This document shows positions 16,831-25,016 of a stretch of DNA of 47,168 nt, one piece after another. Origin of the DNA: Fluviibacter sp039805865 (GTDB taxonomy: Bacteria > Pseudomonadota > Gammaproteobacteria > Burkholderiales > Rhodocyclaceae); the NCBI GenBank assembly GCA_039805865.1, contig JBDLTI010000010.1, forward strand, positions 1 through 47,168, read 5' to 3'. The position numbers were made by a program, and so were the translations under genes. Under the pieces are notes generated by a model, which was not told the DNA's origin, ran no database searches, and worked only from the letters and a program-made list of their open reading frames with translations. Each line of letters begins with the position of its first letter. The stretch's first letter is position 1.

Positions 16831-17306
16831 GTCGGTCGATCCTGCTTTTCTTTACGGATATGACCTGCCACGCGGTTCAGAATTTGCTGAATATCCGTGC
16901 GCAATCCAGTAACGATCTGCTGTCGAGTCGGCGCAACCTCGCCTTTTTTCACACGGAAAGGCGATTCATGCAACCGGATAATCCAGTCGCCCGCCGGAAA
17001 AGCTGTAGGCGTGGTGCGGAAATGCTCGCGCAACACACGCCGGATCAGATTTCGGCGCGCCGAGGCCGCAACCAAGCGTTTGGCTACGATCAGACCCAAC
17101 CGGCTGGTCGACTGACTTTGTTCAATGAGTTCGATCTGCTCGTTTTCAGAGCACGCTCGAGATTGGCTGGGCTGATAACGATGTACGGTCAGCCATTGCC
17201 CTCGGCAAGCTTTGCGGGCATCAAATACCGCCTGAAATTCCGACGGCTTAAGCAACCTTGATGCCCTACTAAAGCAATAACGGGGTTGAGTTTTAGTAAA
17301 ACTCAC
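16827..17306 (-). CDS. rnpA: Ribonuclease P protein component
   Basis: This is the protein subunit of RNase P, which helps the catalytic RNA cut tRNA 5' leaders. The signature KRLVAASARRNLIRRVLREHFR contains the RNR-type RNA-binding motif. At 159 residues it is longer than most family members. Much of the excess is a polar stretch (SENEQIELIEQSQSTS) just before RLGLIVAKR. The start is GTG at 17306, and a perfect palindrome (17288-17304) covers its first codons. It is coupled to yidD and lies 71 bases after rpmH. Confidence 0.93.
   Translation of the reverse strand: MSFTKTQPRYCFSRASRLLKPSEFQAVFDARKACRGQWLTVHRYQPSQSRACSENEQIELIEQSQSTSRLGLIVAKRLVAASARRNLIRRVLREHFRTTPTAFPAGDWIIRLHESPFRVKKGEVAPTRQQIVTGLRTDIQQILNRVAGHIRKEKQDRPT
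17288..17304. repeat. Perfect 17-base palindrome over the rnpA start
   Basis: GAGTTTTA (17288-17295), one central base, and TAAAACTC (17297-17304) form a perfect inverted repeat covering the rnpA start codon edge and the next five codons. It could be a protein-binding site. With only a 1-base centre it is a poor RNA hairpin unless it opens inward. It may also be chance in coding DNA. Confidence 0.45.
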
Positions 17307-17377
17307 CGTAATTCCGAACCGGATTAAATAAGGAAACGTCTAATCCGATAACGCCCGGAAACCCGGACGCGTCGCAC

Positions 17378-17512
17378 TTAGACAGACAGGCGCTTACGGC
17401 CCTTGGCACGGCGAGCAGCAATCACAGCACGACCACCACGGGTACGCGAACGAACGAGGAAACCGTGAGTGCGCTTACGGCGAACAACGGATGGTTGATA
17501 AGTACGTTTCAT
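17378..17512 (-). CDS. rpmH: 50S ribosomal protein L34
   Basis: Translation of this stretch gives the 44-residue L34 sequence starting MKRTYQPSVVRRKRTHGFLV and ending KGRKRLSV, rich in Arg and Lys as expected. A GGGGAG ribosome site lies 8 bases before the ATG. It is the first gene of the leftward rpmH-rnpA-yidD-yidC-mnmE series and is divergent from dnaA. Confidence 0.97.
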   Translation of the reverse strand: MKRTYQPSVVRRKRTHGFLVRSRTRGGRAVIAARRAKGRKRLSV

Positions 17513-17577
17513 GACGGGGGCTCCCCAGAATCCAGTAAATTGCCAAAGAATCGCAGCGGTGCCGCGAAAAACCCGTG

Positions 17578-17607
17578 ATTAAACAGGAATTTCCCTGTGT
17601 CTGTCAA
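17578..17607 (-). promoter_or_regulatory. Probable rpmH promoter
   Basis: On the minus strand a perfect TTGACA (17607-17602) is followed after 18 bases by TTTAAT (17583-17578), five of six to the -10 consensus. It points at rpmH, whose start is 66 bases further on. Confidence 0.65.
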
Positions 17608-17660
17608 GCTATATCCTCAGCCACTGCTGCGCTTAATCCATGAATAGCGGATAAGAACGC

Positions 17661-17689
17661 CGGACAAAGCGTCTGGCTTAAGGTATCCT
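17661..17689 (+). promoter_or_regulatory. Possible dnaA promoter
   Basis: CGGACA (17661-17666) and TATCCT (17684-17689) are separated by exactly 17 bases. Each matches four of six consensus positions. The following leader contains a small hairpin (GTCGCT 17729-17734, AGCGAC 17738-17743) flanked by two copies of CGGGTCTT (17708-17715 and 17747-17754). Confidence 0.45.
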
Positions 17690-17762
17690 AAAAGGTTGCG
17701 TAATCTGCGGGTCTTGCCGCTAAAACTTGTCGCTTTCAGCGACTACCGGGTCTTATCGTCAC

Positions 17763-19178
17763 ATGAATCCATTCTGGAACTACTGTCTTGAAAAGCTGGG
17801 GGAAAAACTTCCCACCCAGCAGTTCAGCACATGGATTCGCCCGTTGCAGCTGGCCGCAGACCGGAACAGCGAAACCAATGAACTCACGGTTTCTGCACCC
17901 AATCGCTTTATTCTCAAGTGGGTGCGTGATAACTACCTGGGCACATTCCAGGAGCTCGCCGATACTTTTTATGGTCAGCCCGTCACGGTTAATTTCACGA
18001 TTGGCGCGGCGCAAGCCGCGGCCGATAGCGCGCCAACACGTTCTGCGGCACCCTTAAATAAGCCAGCCGCTGAACACGCATCCGCTGCTATTAATAACCA
18101 TGTGTCCAATACACCACCCCCGCCTGTAGCAACACCCCAGGCCAAAGCCTCTGGTCAGGGCACGCGGTTAATGACGCATTTCACCTTCAATGAGCTGGTC
18201 GTTGGTAAAGCCAATGAATTGGCTCGGGCCGCCTGTATGAAAGTCGCTGAAGCGCCTGGCGGTGCCTATAACCCACTGTTTATATACGGTGGCGCTGGGC
18301 TGGGTAAAACCCACTTGATTCACGCCATCGGTAATGCCGTTCTGGCAGCAGACCCCACTAAAGTGGTGCGCTACGTCCACGCCGAAGATTATTACTCTGA
18401 TGTGGTTCGTGCCTATCAGCAAAAAGCCTTTGATAGCTTCAAACGAACCTATCGGTCTATTGATCTGTTGCTTTTAGATGACGTGCAATTCCTCAAGGGC
18501 AAAGATCGCTCTCAGGAAGAATTCTTTTATCTATTCAATGCCTTAGTAGAAGCACGCAAGCAGATTGTTATTACGTGTGATACCTATCCGAAAGCCATCG
18601 AAGGCCTCGAAGACCGGTTAATTACTCGCCTGGATTGGGGTTTAACGGTACAAATTGAACCCCCAGAAACAGAAATGCGGGTTGCTATTCTTAAAAAGAA
18701 GGCCGAAACCGAAGGCAAAGTACTCGCCGATGAAGTAGCTTTCTTTATTGCGAAGCATTTACGCTCCAATGTACGAGAGTTAGAAGGTGCTTTGACGCGA
18801 GTTTTGGCCTTTGCACAGTTTCATGGACGTGAAATTACGTTAGAAACTGCAAAAGAAGCCCTAAAAGACATCGTTGGTGCCTACAATCGGCAAATTACGG
18901 TAGAAAACATCCAGAAAATGGTCGCTGACTACTATAAATTAAAGGTTGGCGACCTTTATTCCAAGAAACGTAGTCGGATGATCGCGCGTCCACGTCAGGT
19001 TGCTATGTGGTTGTGTAAAGAAGTCACACCCCATAGTTATCAGATGATCGGCGAATCATTCGGTGGCCGAGACCATACGACAGTGCTTCATGCGGTACGA
19101 ACCATTGAAGATATGCGTTCGAAGGATCAGCAAATCAATCACGATCTCCACGTGCTCCTACAGGTGCTCAAAGGATGA
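17763..19178 (+). CDS. dnaA: Chromosomal replication initiator protein DnaA
   Basis: DnaA binds DnaA boxes at oriC and melts the origin. Domain I starts MNPFWNYCLEKLGEKLPTQQF, followed by a variable Ala/Pro-rich linker. The AAA+ domain has Walker A GGAGLGKTHLIHA and Walker B LLLDDVQFL. Domain IV ends with the DNA-reading signature GGRDHTTVLHAVRTI. I chose the ATG at 17763 (471 residues), since a TTG at 17727 would add 12 residues unlike the family. It is divergent from rpmH and precedes dnaN. Confidence 0.97.
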   Translation: MNPFWNYCLEKLGEKLPTQQFSTWIRPLQLAADRNSETNELTVSAPNRFILKWVRDNYLGTFQELADTFYGQPVTVNFTIGAAQAAADSAPTRSAAPLNKPAAEHASAAINNHVSNTPPPPVATPQAKASGQGTRLMTHFTFNELVVGKANELARAACMKVAEAPGGAYNPLFIYGGAGLGKTHLIHAIGNAVLAADPTKVVRYVHAEDYYSDVVRAYQQKAFDSFKRTYRSIDLLLLDDVQFLKGKDRSQEEFFYLFNALVEARKQIVITCDTYPKAIEGLEDRLITRLDWGLTVQIEPPETEMRVAILKKKAETEGKVLADEVAFFIAKHLRSNVRELEGALTRVLAFAQFHGREITLETAKEALKDIVGAYNRQITVENIQKMVADYYKLKVGDLYSKKRSRMIARPRQVAMWLCKEVTPHSYQMIGESFGGRDHTTVLHAVRTIEDMRSKDQQINHDLHVLLQVLKG

Positions 19179-19381
19179 TGTATAACTCATGTACAGTTCG
19201 TGGACGTTTTGTGGGTAACCTCGGGTTTTATCCAAAGGTCGTTTTTAGTCCCCATTTCGTCAACCAGCGCTCCCCTGGGTTTTCCTTAGGGTTGTACAGT
19301 CAGCAATCCCATGAATTTTCGTGAGAAAATCACCTTATCCACAGAATTGACCTGAGCTTATTCGTATTAGGAATTCTATAT
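19179..19381. other. Probable replication origin (oriC) in the dnaA-dnaN gap
   Basis: The 203-base gap contains a perfect DnaA box TTATCCACA (19335-19343) and one-mismatch boxes TTATCCAAA (19228-19236) and, reversed, TGTGGGTAA (19210-19218). Between them is an ATTTTC-gtga-GAAAAT inverted repeat (19315-19330) in an AT-rich stretch. Sampled strand composition switches across this region (C-rich to the left, G-rich to the right), which supports an origin nearby. The dnaN promoter must also lie here. The rpmH-dnaA gap is the alternative site but lacks good boxes. Confidence 0.65.
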
Positions 19382-20485
19382 ATGTTGTTATTAAAGACCT
19401 CTAGAGAAACACTTCTGGCCCCTTTGCAAACCGTATCAGGGATTGTAGAGAAGCGGCACACGCTACCTATTCTTTCGAATGTACTGATCGAAAAGAAAGC
19501 GTCGATGCTGACGTTGGTTGCGACAGATATTGAAATCCAGATCACTACCGGTATTAGCCTCGAAGGGGGTGCTGAAGGTTCGGTCACGGTTGCTGCACGC
19601 AAACTGCAGGACATTCTGCGTTCATTGCCTGAAGAATCTACCGTTAGCCTAGACTTGGACGAAAAGCGTCTGGTGGTTAAAGCCGGTAAGAGCCGCTTCT
19701 CGTTGCAAACATTGCCTGCAGAAGATTTCCCGCAGATGAACATGAATGCCGCTAACCCGGTGTCATTCACCGTAACGCAAAAATCATTCAAGCATCTGCT
19801 GGGTCAAACGCAATACGCGATGGCGGCACAAGATGTGCGTTACTACCTCAACGGTATGTTGTTGCAGGTAGAAGGCAATGCATTACGTTCAGTCGCAACC
19901 GATGGTCACCGCTTGGCATTTGCGCAAACTGACATTCAGGAAAATCTGGAAAAGCAGGAAATTATTCTGCCGCGTAAGTCAGTACTTGAGCTAGCGCGTT
20001 TGTTGGCAGATTCAGAAGACCTACTCAACATCACCCTGGCGCATAATCAAGCACGTTTCTCTTTTGGTGATGTGGTCTTTGTTACCAAACTCATTGATGG
20101 TAAGTTCCCGGATTACACGCGGGTTATTCCACCGGCTTTCTCGAATGAACTGCCGTTGAACCGCATTGGCTTTAGCCAGGCACTGCAACGTGCCCGTATT
20201 CTTTCAAATGAAAAATTCTCGGGTGTTCGTCTGATTCTCGAAGATGGCGTTCTGAAAATCAGTGCTGCCAATGCCGAACAAGAAGAAGCACAAGAAGAAA
20301 TCGAAGTTGATTACAACGGTGAACGTTTAGATATCGGTTTCAATGTGAACTACCTGCTGGATGTACTGGGTCATGTCACCGATGAACAAATTGTCTGGCG
20401 TTTCAATGATTCCAATTCAAGTGCGCTCTTTGGTCCGGCAGATAACAGTATATTCAAGTACGTTGTTATGCCGATGCGTATCTAA
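19382..20485 (+). CDS. dnaN: DNA polymerase III sliding clamp (beta subunit)
   Basis: DnaN is the ring-shaped processivity clamp of the replicase. The 367-residue length equals the family norm (366 in E. coli). It begins MLLLKTSRETLLAPLQTVSGIVEKRHTLPIL, typical of the first clamp domain, and ends YVVMPMRI, close to the conserved PMRL tail. The three-domain clamp fold is expected. An AGGAA lies upstream of the ATG. No recF separates it from gyrB, as in many betaproteobacteria. Confidence 0.97.
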   Translation: MLLLKTSRETLLAPLQTVSGIVEKRHTLPILSNVLIEKKASMLTLVATDIEIQITTGISLEGGAEGSVTVAARKLQDILRSLPEESTVSLDLDEKRLVVKAGKSRFSLQTLPAEDFPQMNMNAANPVSFTVTQKSFKHLLGQTQYAMAAQDVRYYLNGMLLQVEGNALRSVATDGHRLAFAQTDIQENLEKQEIILPRKSVLELARLLADSEDLLNITLAHNQARFSFGDVVFVTKLIDGKFPDYTRVIPPAFSNELPLNRIGFSQALQRARILSNEKFSGVRLILEDGVLKISAANAEQEEAQEEIEVDYNGERLDIGFNVNYLLDVLGHVTDEQIVWRFNDSNSSALFGPADNSIFKYVVMPMRI

Positions 20486-20535
20486 GTCAGCACTGACAAC
20501 GAAATACTCTGTTTGAATTACCTAAGTTGAAAACG

Positions 20536-23028
20536 ATGGCCGAAAAGAAACCTACCGCAGCACCTGATTACGACGAATCCTCGATTCAGCAACTGGAAGG
20601 TCTGGAAGCAGTTCGTAAGCGTCCGGGCATGTACATCGGTGATACCTCCGATGGCAGTGGTTTGCATCACATGGTGTTTGAAGTTGTGGATAACGGTATT
20701 GATGAAGCCTTGGCGGGTCATTGCGATGAGATCGTTGTGACCATCCACGCAGATAATTCAATTTCGGTTAAAGATAACGGTCGCGGTATTCCAACTGGTA
20801 TTAAATTTGACGACAAGCACGAACCCAAGCGCTCGGCCGCTGAAATCGTTATGTGCGTGCTGCACGCCGGTGGTAAGTTCAATCAGAACAGCTACAAGGT
20901 GTCCGGCGGTTTGCACGGTGTAGGTGTTTCCTGCGTAAACGCGCTGTCGCAGTGGCTCAAGCTGGTCATTCGTCGTGATGGCAAAAAGTTTTTCATGGAG
21001 TTTAACCAGGGAAAACCGATCAATCGTGTCCTGGAAATTCAGAATGGTGTTGAAGTTTCGCCGCTACAGGTTATTGGCGAAACCGAGAACCGCGGTACGG
21101 AAGTACACTTCCTCGCCGATCCCGAAATTTTTGGTACCGTAGAATTCCATTACGAAATTCTGGCCAAGCGTTTACGCGAGCTATCGTTTCTGAATAACGG
21201 CGTGAGTGTTCGCCTGGTTGATCAACGCACCGGCAAAGAAGAAGACTTTGCTTTTTCGGGTGGGGTCAAAGGCTTCGTTGATTACATCAATAAAAACAAA
21301 ACGATTTTGCATCCGAATGTTTTTTATTCAACGGGTGAAACGCAAGCCGGTGAAGCAACAATTTCAGTTGAAGTCGCTATGCAGTGGAACGATTCCTACT
21401 CGGAAAACGTTCTTTGTTTCACGAACAACATTCCGCAATCGGATGGTGGCACTCACCTGACCGGCCTACGGGCTGCGATGACCCGTGTCATCAACAAATA
21501 CATCGAAGAAAACGATATCGCCAAAAAAGCCAAGGTCGATATCACCGGTGACGATATGCGCGAAGGTCTCACCTGCGTGCTCTCAGTGAAAATGCCTGAT
21601 CCGAAGTTTGCTTCGCAAACCAAGATGAAGCTGGTGTCATCTGAAGCCCGTCCGGCCGTTGAAGAAGTGGTTGCCCAGAAGCTTTCAGAATTCTTGCTCG
21701 AGCGTCCGGCCGATGCCAAGGTTATTACCGGCAAGATCGTTGAAGCAGCCCGTGCCCGTGACGCTGCGCGTAAAGCCCGCGAAATGACACGTCGTAAGAG
21801 TGTGCTTGATGGTGTGGGTCTGCCCGGCAAACTTGCCGACTGTCAGGAAAAAGATCCGAGTAAGTGCGAACTGTACCTGGTGGAGGGTGACTCCGCCGGC
21901 GGTTCGGCTAAGCAAGGTCGTGATCGTAAGTTCCAGGCCATCTTGCCGCTCAAGGGTAAGATCCTCAACGTTGAAAAGGCGCGTTTCGACAAGCTCATCG
22001 GCTCGCAGGAAATTGCCACACTGATTACTGCCCTCGGCACCGGTATTGGCAAAGACGAATACAAGCCAGAGAAACTCCGTTATCACCGCATCATCATCAT
22101 GACCGATGCCGACGTCGATGGTGCACACATCCGTACACTGCTGCTCACCTTCTTCTATCGTCAGATGCCGGAGCTGGTGGAGCGTGGTCACATCTACATT
22201 GCCCAGCCACCGTTGTACAAGGTCAAGCACGGCAAGACCGAGCGTTATCTGAAGGATGACCACGAATACAATCAGTTCCTCCTGCAAATGGCGTTGAACG
22301 AAGCCAAACTGCAACCGGCCAAGGGCAAAGCCATCGAAGGCGACGCCCTGGGTGATCTGGCTCGTAGTTTCATTCTGTCGGAAGCCATCATTGATCGTTT
22401 GTCGTACCTGATTCACCCGGAAGTGTTGCATACCCTGGTTAACGACAACCTGAGCATTGACCTTAGCGATGAAAAAGTCGCTCAGAGCGCCGCAAAAGAA
22501 CTGACTAAGGCCCTGGGTTCAGGCCCGGTCCGTGCGTCGCATGAGAAGCCTCTGGAGATCGTTCCTGCCTATGATGCCAACCGTGAGAGCTGGGTGCTTC
22601 GCCTCGAACGCTGGCACCACGGTAACCTCAAGCTTGGTTTGATCGATAACGAGTTCCTCAACTCGGGCGATTACACCCAGCTGCGCAAAACCGCCGAATT
22701 GCTGGCAGATCTCACCAATGGCGGCGCGGTGGTGTCTCGTGGCGAGAAGCAACAGGCCGTTACCCGCTTCAGCGAAGCCATGACCTGGTTGTTTGGCGAA
22801 GTCGAACGCGGTATTGGCAAACAGCGCTATAAAGGTCTGGGCGAGATGAATCCTGGGCAGCTGTGGGAAACAACGATGGATCCAACCGTCCGTCGTCTGC
22901 TCAAGGTCCAGATCGAAGACGCCATCGGCGCCGACCAGATCTTCTCCACTCTGATGGGTGAGCTGGTTGAGCCACGTCGTGCCTTCATCGAAACCAACGC
23001 ACTTACGGCGCGCAACATCGACGCCTAA
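20536..23028 (+). CDS. gyrB: DNA gyrase subunit B
   Basis: GyrB is the ATPase half of gyrase, which adds negative supercoils. The GHKL ATPase domain includes RKRPGMYIGDTSDGSGLHH, VDNGIDEALAG and SGGLHGVGVSCVNALS. The TOPRIM domain has YLVEGDSAGGSAKQGRDR and the metal-binding DADVDG. The C-terminus (RYKGLGEMNPGQLWETTMDP) is canonical. I chose the ATG at 20536 (830 residues) over an in-frame TTG three codons upstream. The insertion-bearing C-terminal half is of the proteobacterial GyrB type rather than ParE. Confidence 0.97.
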   Translation: MAEKKPTAAPDYDESSIQQLEGLEAVRKRPGMYIGDTSDGSGLHHMVFEVVDNGIDEALAGHCDEIVVTIHADNSISVKDNGRGIPTGIKFDDKHEPKRSAAEIVMCVLHAGGKFNQNSYKVSGGLHGVGVSCVNALSQWLKLVIRRDGKKFFMEFNQGKPINRVLEIQNGVEVSPLQVIGETENRGTEVHFLADPEIFGTVEFHYEILAKRLRELSFLNNGVSVRLVDQRTGKEEDFAFSGGVKGFVDYINKNKTILHPNVFYSTGETQAGEATISVEVAMQWNDSYSENVLCFTNNIPQSDGGTHLTGLRAAMTRVINKYIEENDIAKKAKVDITGDDMREGLTCVLSVKMPDPKFASQTKMKLVSSEARPAVEEVVAQKLSEFLLERPADAKVITGKIVEAARARDAARKAREMTRRKSVLDGVGLPGKLADCQEKDPSKCELYLVEGDSAGGSAKQGRDRKFQAILPLKGKILNVEKARFDKLIGSQEIATLITALGTGIGKDEYKPEKLRYHRIIIMTDADVDGAHIRTLLLTFFYRQMPELVERGHIYIAQPPLYKVKHGKTERYLKDDHEYNQFLLQMALNEAKLQPAKGKAIEGDALGDLARSFILSEAIIDRLSYLIHPEVLHTLVNDNLSIDLSDEKVAQSAAKELTKALGSGPVRASHEKPLEIVPAYDANRESWVLRLERWHHGNLKLGLIDNEFLNSGDYTQLRKTAELLADLTNGGAVVSRGEKQQAVTRFSEAMTWLFGEVERGIGKQRYKGLGEMNPGQLWETTMDPTVRRLLKVQIEDAIGADQIFSTLMGELVEPRRAFIETNALTARNIDA

Positions 23029-23046
23029 GTGGTCGCTTTGCAAAAC

Positions 23047-23073
23047 ACGGCTCGCTGATCGCGGGCCGTTTTT
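23047..23073 (+). terminator. Intrinsic terminator after gyrB
   Basis: A 9-bp stem (23047-23055 with 23061-23069, one G-U pair) encloses a 5-base loop and runs into a T-run (23069-23073). It begins 18 bases after the gyrB stop, so it should end the dnaA-dnaN-gyrB transcript. Confidence 0.85.
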
Positions 23074-23153
23074 GTTTGGGGCGAAGAGACTACAAATATA
23101 GGATTTTAGCAGCACGTTAACAACGTTTTCGCAGAATATAAAGACAATTACAG

Positions 23154-23891
23154 ATGAGCAAAGCCGCTAAACCACTGAGCATTGAACGAATTTTGCAGAA
23201 CCAGGGTTTTGGTGCCCGCAAACTGTGCCGTATTCTCGTGCGCAACGGCTCGGTTGTGGTTAATGGCAGTGTTTGTGAAGATCCTGACGAAGTTTTTGCG
23301 ACCGAAGGGCTTACCCTGGAAGTTGAGGGTGTAGAGGGCGTATGGCCATTTTGTGACAAAGCCTACGTTCTTCTTAATAAGCCAGAGGGCTACGAATGCT
23401 CTCGGGCCCCCAAGCACCACCCGAGTGTTTTGGCCTTGTTACCCGATCCGCTGCGCGCCCGGGATGTGCAACCCGTGGGTCGGCTGGATGTAGAAACTAC
23501 CGGCTTATTGTTGCTTACAGATGATGGCCAGTGTATCCATGTGCTGACATCGCCAAAGCATGCCGTGCCTAAAGTTTATCGGGCGACGTTGGCCGAAGCG
23601 GCCGACCAATCCTTGTGCGACAAATTGCTGGCAGGGGTTTTGCTCAAAGATGAAGAAGAAACTATTGCGGCAGATGCCTGTCGCCTGCTCGATCCACGAG
23701 TTCTGGAAATGACCATTACCCAGGGCAAATACCATCAGGTCCGTCGTATGATTGCAGCTGCGGGCAACCATGTGAATGCACTGCAAAGAACGGCTGTCGG
23801 TGAGCTGGATTTGCCGGAAGACTTGGCCCCGGGCGAATGGCAATGGCTGGATCCTGAGCGTATGCTCAAGGCAGGTTGGGCGCCTAGATAA
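23154..23891 (+). CDS. rsuA: RsuA-family 16S rRNA pseudouridine synthase
   Basis: This 245-residue protein has an N-terminal S4-like RNA-binding segment (SIERILQNQGFGARKLCRILVRNG). The catalytic motif GRLDVETTGLLLLTDDG follows, in which the Asp performs pseudouridylation, and then the RsuA/RluB/E/F signature KYHQVRRMIAAAGNHV. The RsuA type (U516 of 16S rRNA) is favoured by the VLLNKPEGYECS segment, but RluE/RluF-like activity cannot be excluded. Two parS sites follow its stop. Confidence 0.85.
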   Translation: MSKAAKPLSIERILQNQGFGARKLCRILVRNGSVVVNGSVCEDPDEVFATEGLTLEVEGVEGVWPFCDKAYVLLNKPEGYECSRAPKHHPSVLALLPDPLRARDVQPVGRLDVETTGLLLLTDDGQCIHVLTSPKHAVPKVYRATLAEAADQSLCDKLLAGVLLKDEEETIAADACRLLDPRVLEMTITQGKYHQVRRMIAAAGNHVNALQRTAVGELDLPEDLAPGEWQWLDPERMLKAGWAPR

Positions 23892-23903
23892 CGACTTAAG
23901 GCA

Positions 23904-23919
23904 TGTTCCACGTGAAACA
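23904..23919 (+). promoter_or_regulatory. parS site 1
   Basis: TGTTCCACGTGAAACA is an exact match to the conserved 16-base bacterial parS sequence bound by chromosomal ParB. It lies 13 bases after the rsuA stop, about 4.6 kb from the probable oriC. Confidence 0.95.
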
Positions 23920-23961
23920 TCTCTCGGCACGGAACGGCTGCTCAGCGATTTTTGGTGAACA

Positions 23962-23977
23962 TGTTTCACGTGGAACA
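23962..23977 (-). promoter_or_regulatory. parS site 2
   Basis: TGTTTCACGTGGAACA is the exact reverse complement of parS site 1. The two sites are 58 bases apart centre to centre, in opposite orientation, in the rsuA-oxyR gap. Confidence 0.95.
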
Positions 23978-24010
23978 TGTGTTGTAGATTGTCACGCGGA
24001 GTAAAAAGAT

Positions 24011-24967
24011 ATGGCGTCAATGACTCTTACTGAAATGCGCTACATCACAGCGCTGGATAAAACCCGTCATTTCGGTAAAGCTGCCGATCTCTGTCATGTG
24101 AGTCAGCCGACGTTATCGGTGGCGATAAAAAAGGTGGAGCAGCAGATCGGGGCGGCCTTGTTTGAACGTGGCGCCGCCGAAATCAAAACAACGCCGCTCG
24201 GCGAGCAGATCGTTGCCCAGGTCAAACGGGTGCTGGACGAGGCATTGCGACTCGATGAGATTGCAACGCAGAGTCGCGATCCGCTGAAAGGGCCGCTACG
24301 GGTAGGGGTGATTTATACCATTGCACCGTATCTGCTGCCGTCGCTGATTCCGGTGCTGCACAAGCTTGCCCCGGATATGCCGCTGTTTTTGCGAGAAGAC
24401 TTTACCGCCAACCTGATCCCAATGCTGAAGGAAGGGGAATTGGACGTCCTGATCTTGGCCTTGCCGGTAGACATGTCCGGCGTGGTTACTCAGCGTGTTT
24501 ATGAAGAACCCTTCCGTGTTGTTGTGCCTGCGGGCCACGAGTGGGCGGGCCGTCAGGCTATAAGCAATGATGAATTAAACGGTCAGAACCTGTTGCTGTT
24601 GGGAAGCGGTAACTGCTTTCGGGATCAGGTGCTGGAAGCCTGTCCCCGGCTACAACGCGCAGAGGGCTTGGTTGGTTCCATGGAAGGCAGCTCTTTAGAA
24701 ACCATTCGTCACATGGTGGCCAGCGGGGCGGGGATCGCAGTCATGCCAAGTTCCGCCGCCGATCCGTTGGTGGATCGGGAGCCCATGGTGAAGGTATTGC
24801 CCTTTGCTGAGGCAGCAAATAATGCGGGCGCTAGTAGCCCGTCGGCGTCTGCAGGTCGAACCGTGGGGCTGGCCTGGCGGGCAACATTTCCCCGACCAAA
24901 GGCCATCGATGCGGTTCGACAAGCCATCTTGGCTTGTCAGTTACCCGGTGTCAGTAAGGCGCTTTGA
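24011..24967 (+). CDS. oxyR: Hydrogen-peroxide-sensing LysR-type regulator OxyR
   Basis: This 318-residue LysR-type activator has an N-terminal winged helix-turn-helix (FGKAADLCHVSQPTLSVAIK, 21-40) and a sensor domain. The redox pair is C202 and C211 in NCFRDQVLEAC, with the same nine-residue spacing as C199/C208 of E. coli OxyR. SSLETIRHMVASGAGIAVMP follows, as in OxyR. A GGAG site 9 bases before 24011 supports this start; a second ATG at 24020 is possible. Likely targets include ahpC in this window. The gene is bracketed by parS sites. Confidence 0.93.
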   Translation: MASMTLTEMRYITALDKTRHFGKAADLCHVSQPTLSVAIKKVEQQIGAALFERGAAEIKTTPLGEQIVAQVKRVLDEALRLDEIATQSRDPLKGPLRVGVIYTIAPYLLPSLIPVLHKLAPDMPLFLREDFTANLIPMLKEGELDVLILALPVDMSGVVTQRVYEEPFRVVVPAGHEWAGRQAISNDELNGQNLLLLGSGNCFRDQVLEACPRLQRAEGLVGSMEGSSLETIRHMVASGAGIAVMPSSAADPLVDREPMVKVLPFAEAANNAGASSPSASAGRTVGLAWRATFPRPKAIDAVRQAILACQLPGVSKAL

Positions 24968-24981
24968 GTCACAACCTCAGA

Positions 24982-24997
24982 TGTTTCACGTGAAACA
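24982..24997. promoter_or_regulatory. parS site 3, inside a longer inverted repeat
   Basis: TGTTTCACGTGAAACA is a perfectly symmetric parS variant, 14 bases after oxyR. It is embedded in an extended inverted repeat: CCTCAG (24975-24980) and CTGAGG (25001-25006) flank an 18-base palindrome with two unpaired bases. It might double as a transcript-end hairpin between the convergent oxyR and HIT genes, though no T-run follows. Confidence 0.92.
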
Positions 24998-25016
24998 TGC
25001 CTGAGGAAAATACAGT

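Noticed and set aside
17630..17656. Possible DnaA boxes in the rpmH-dnaA gap (a TTATCCGCT on the minus strand and a TTAATCCAT)
   Set aside because: They carry two or more mismatches to TTATCCACA and do not form a cluster, so the dnaA-dnaN gap is the better oriC candidate.
21685..22431. A 248-codon open frame antisense to gyrB
   Set aside because: It is opposite the conserved TOPRIM region of gyrB, shows no family signature, and has no ribosome site. It is a shadow of gyrB codon usage.
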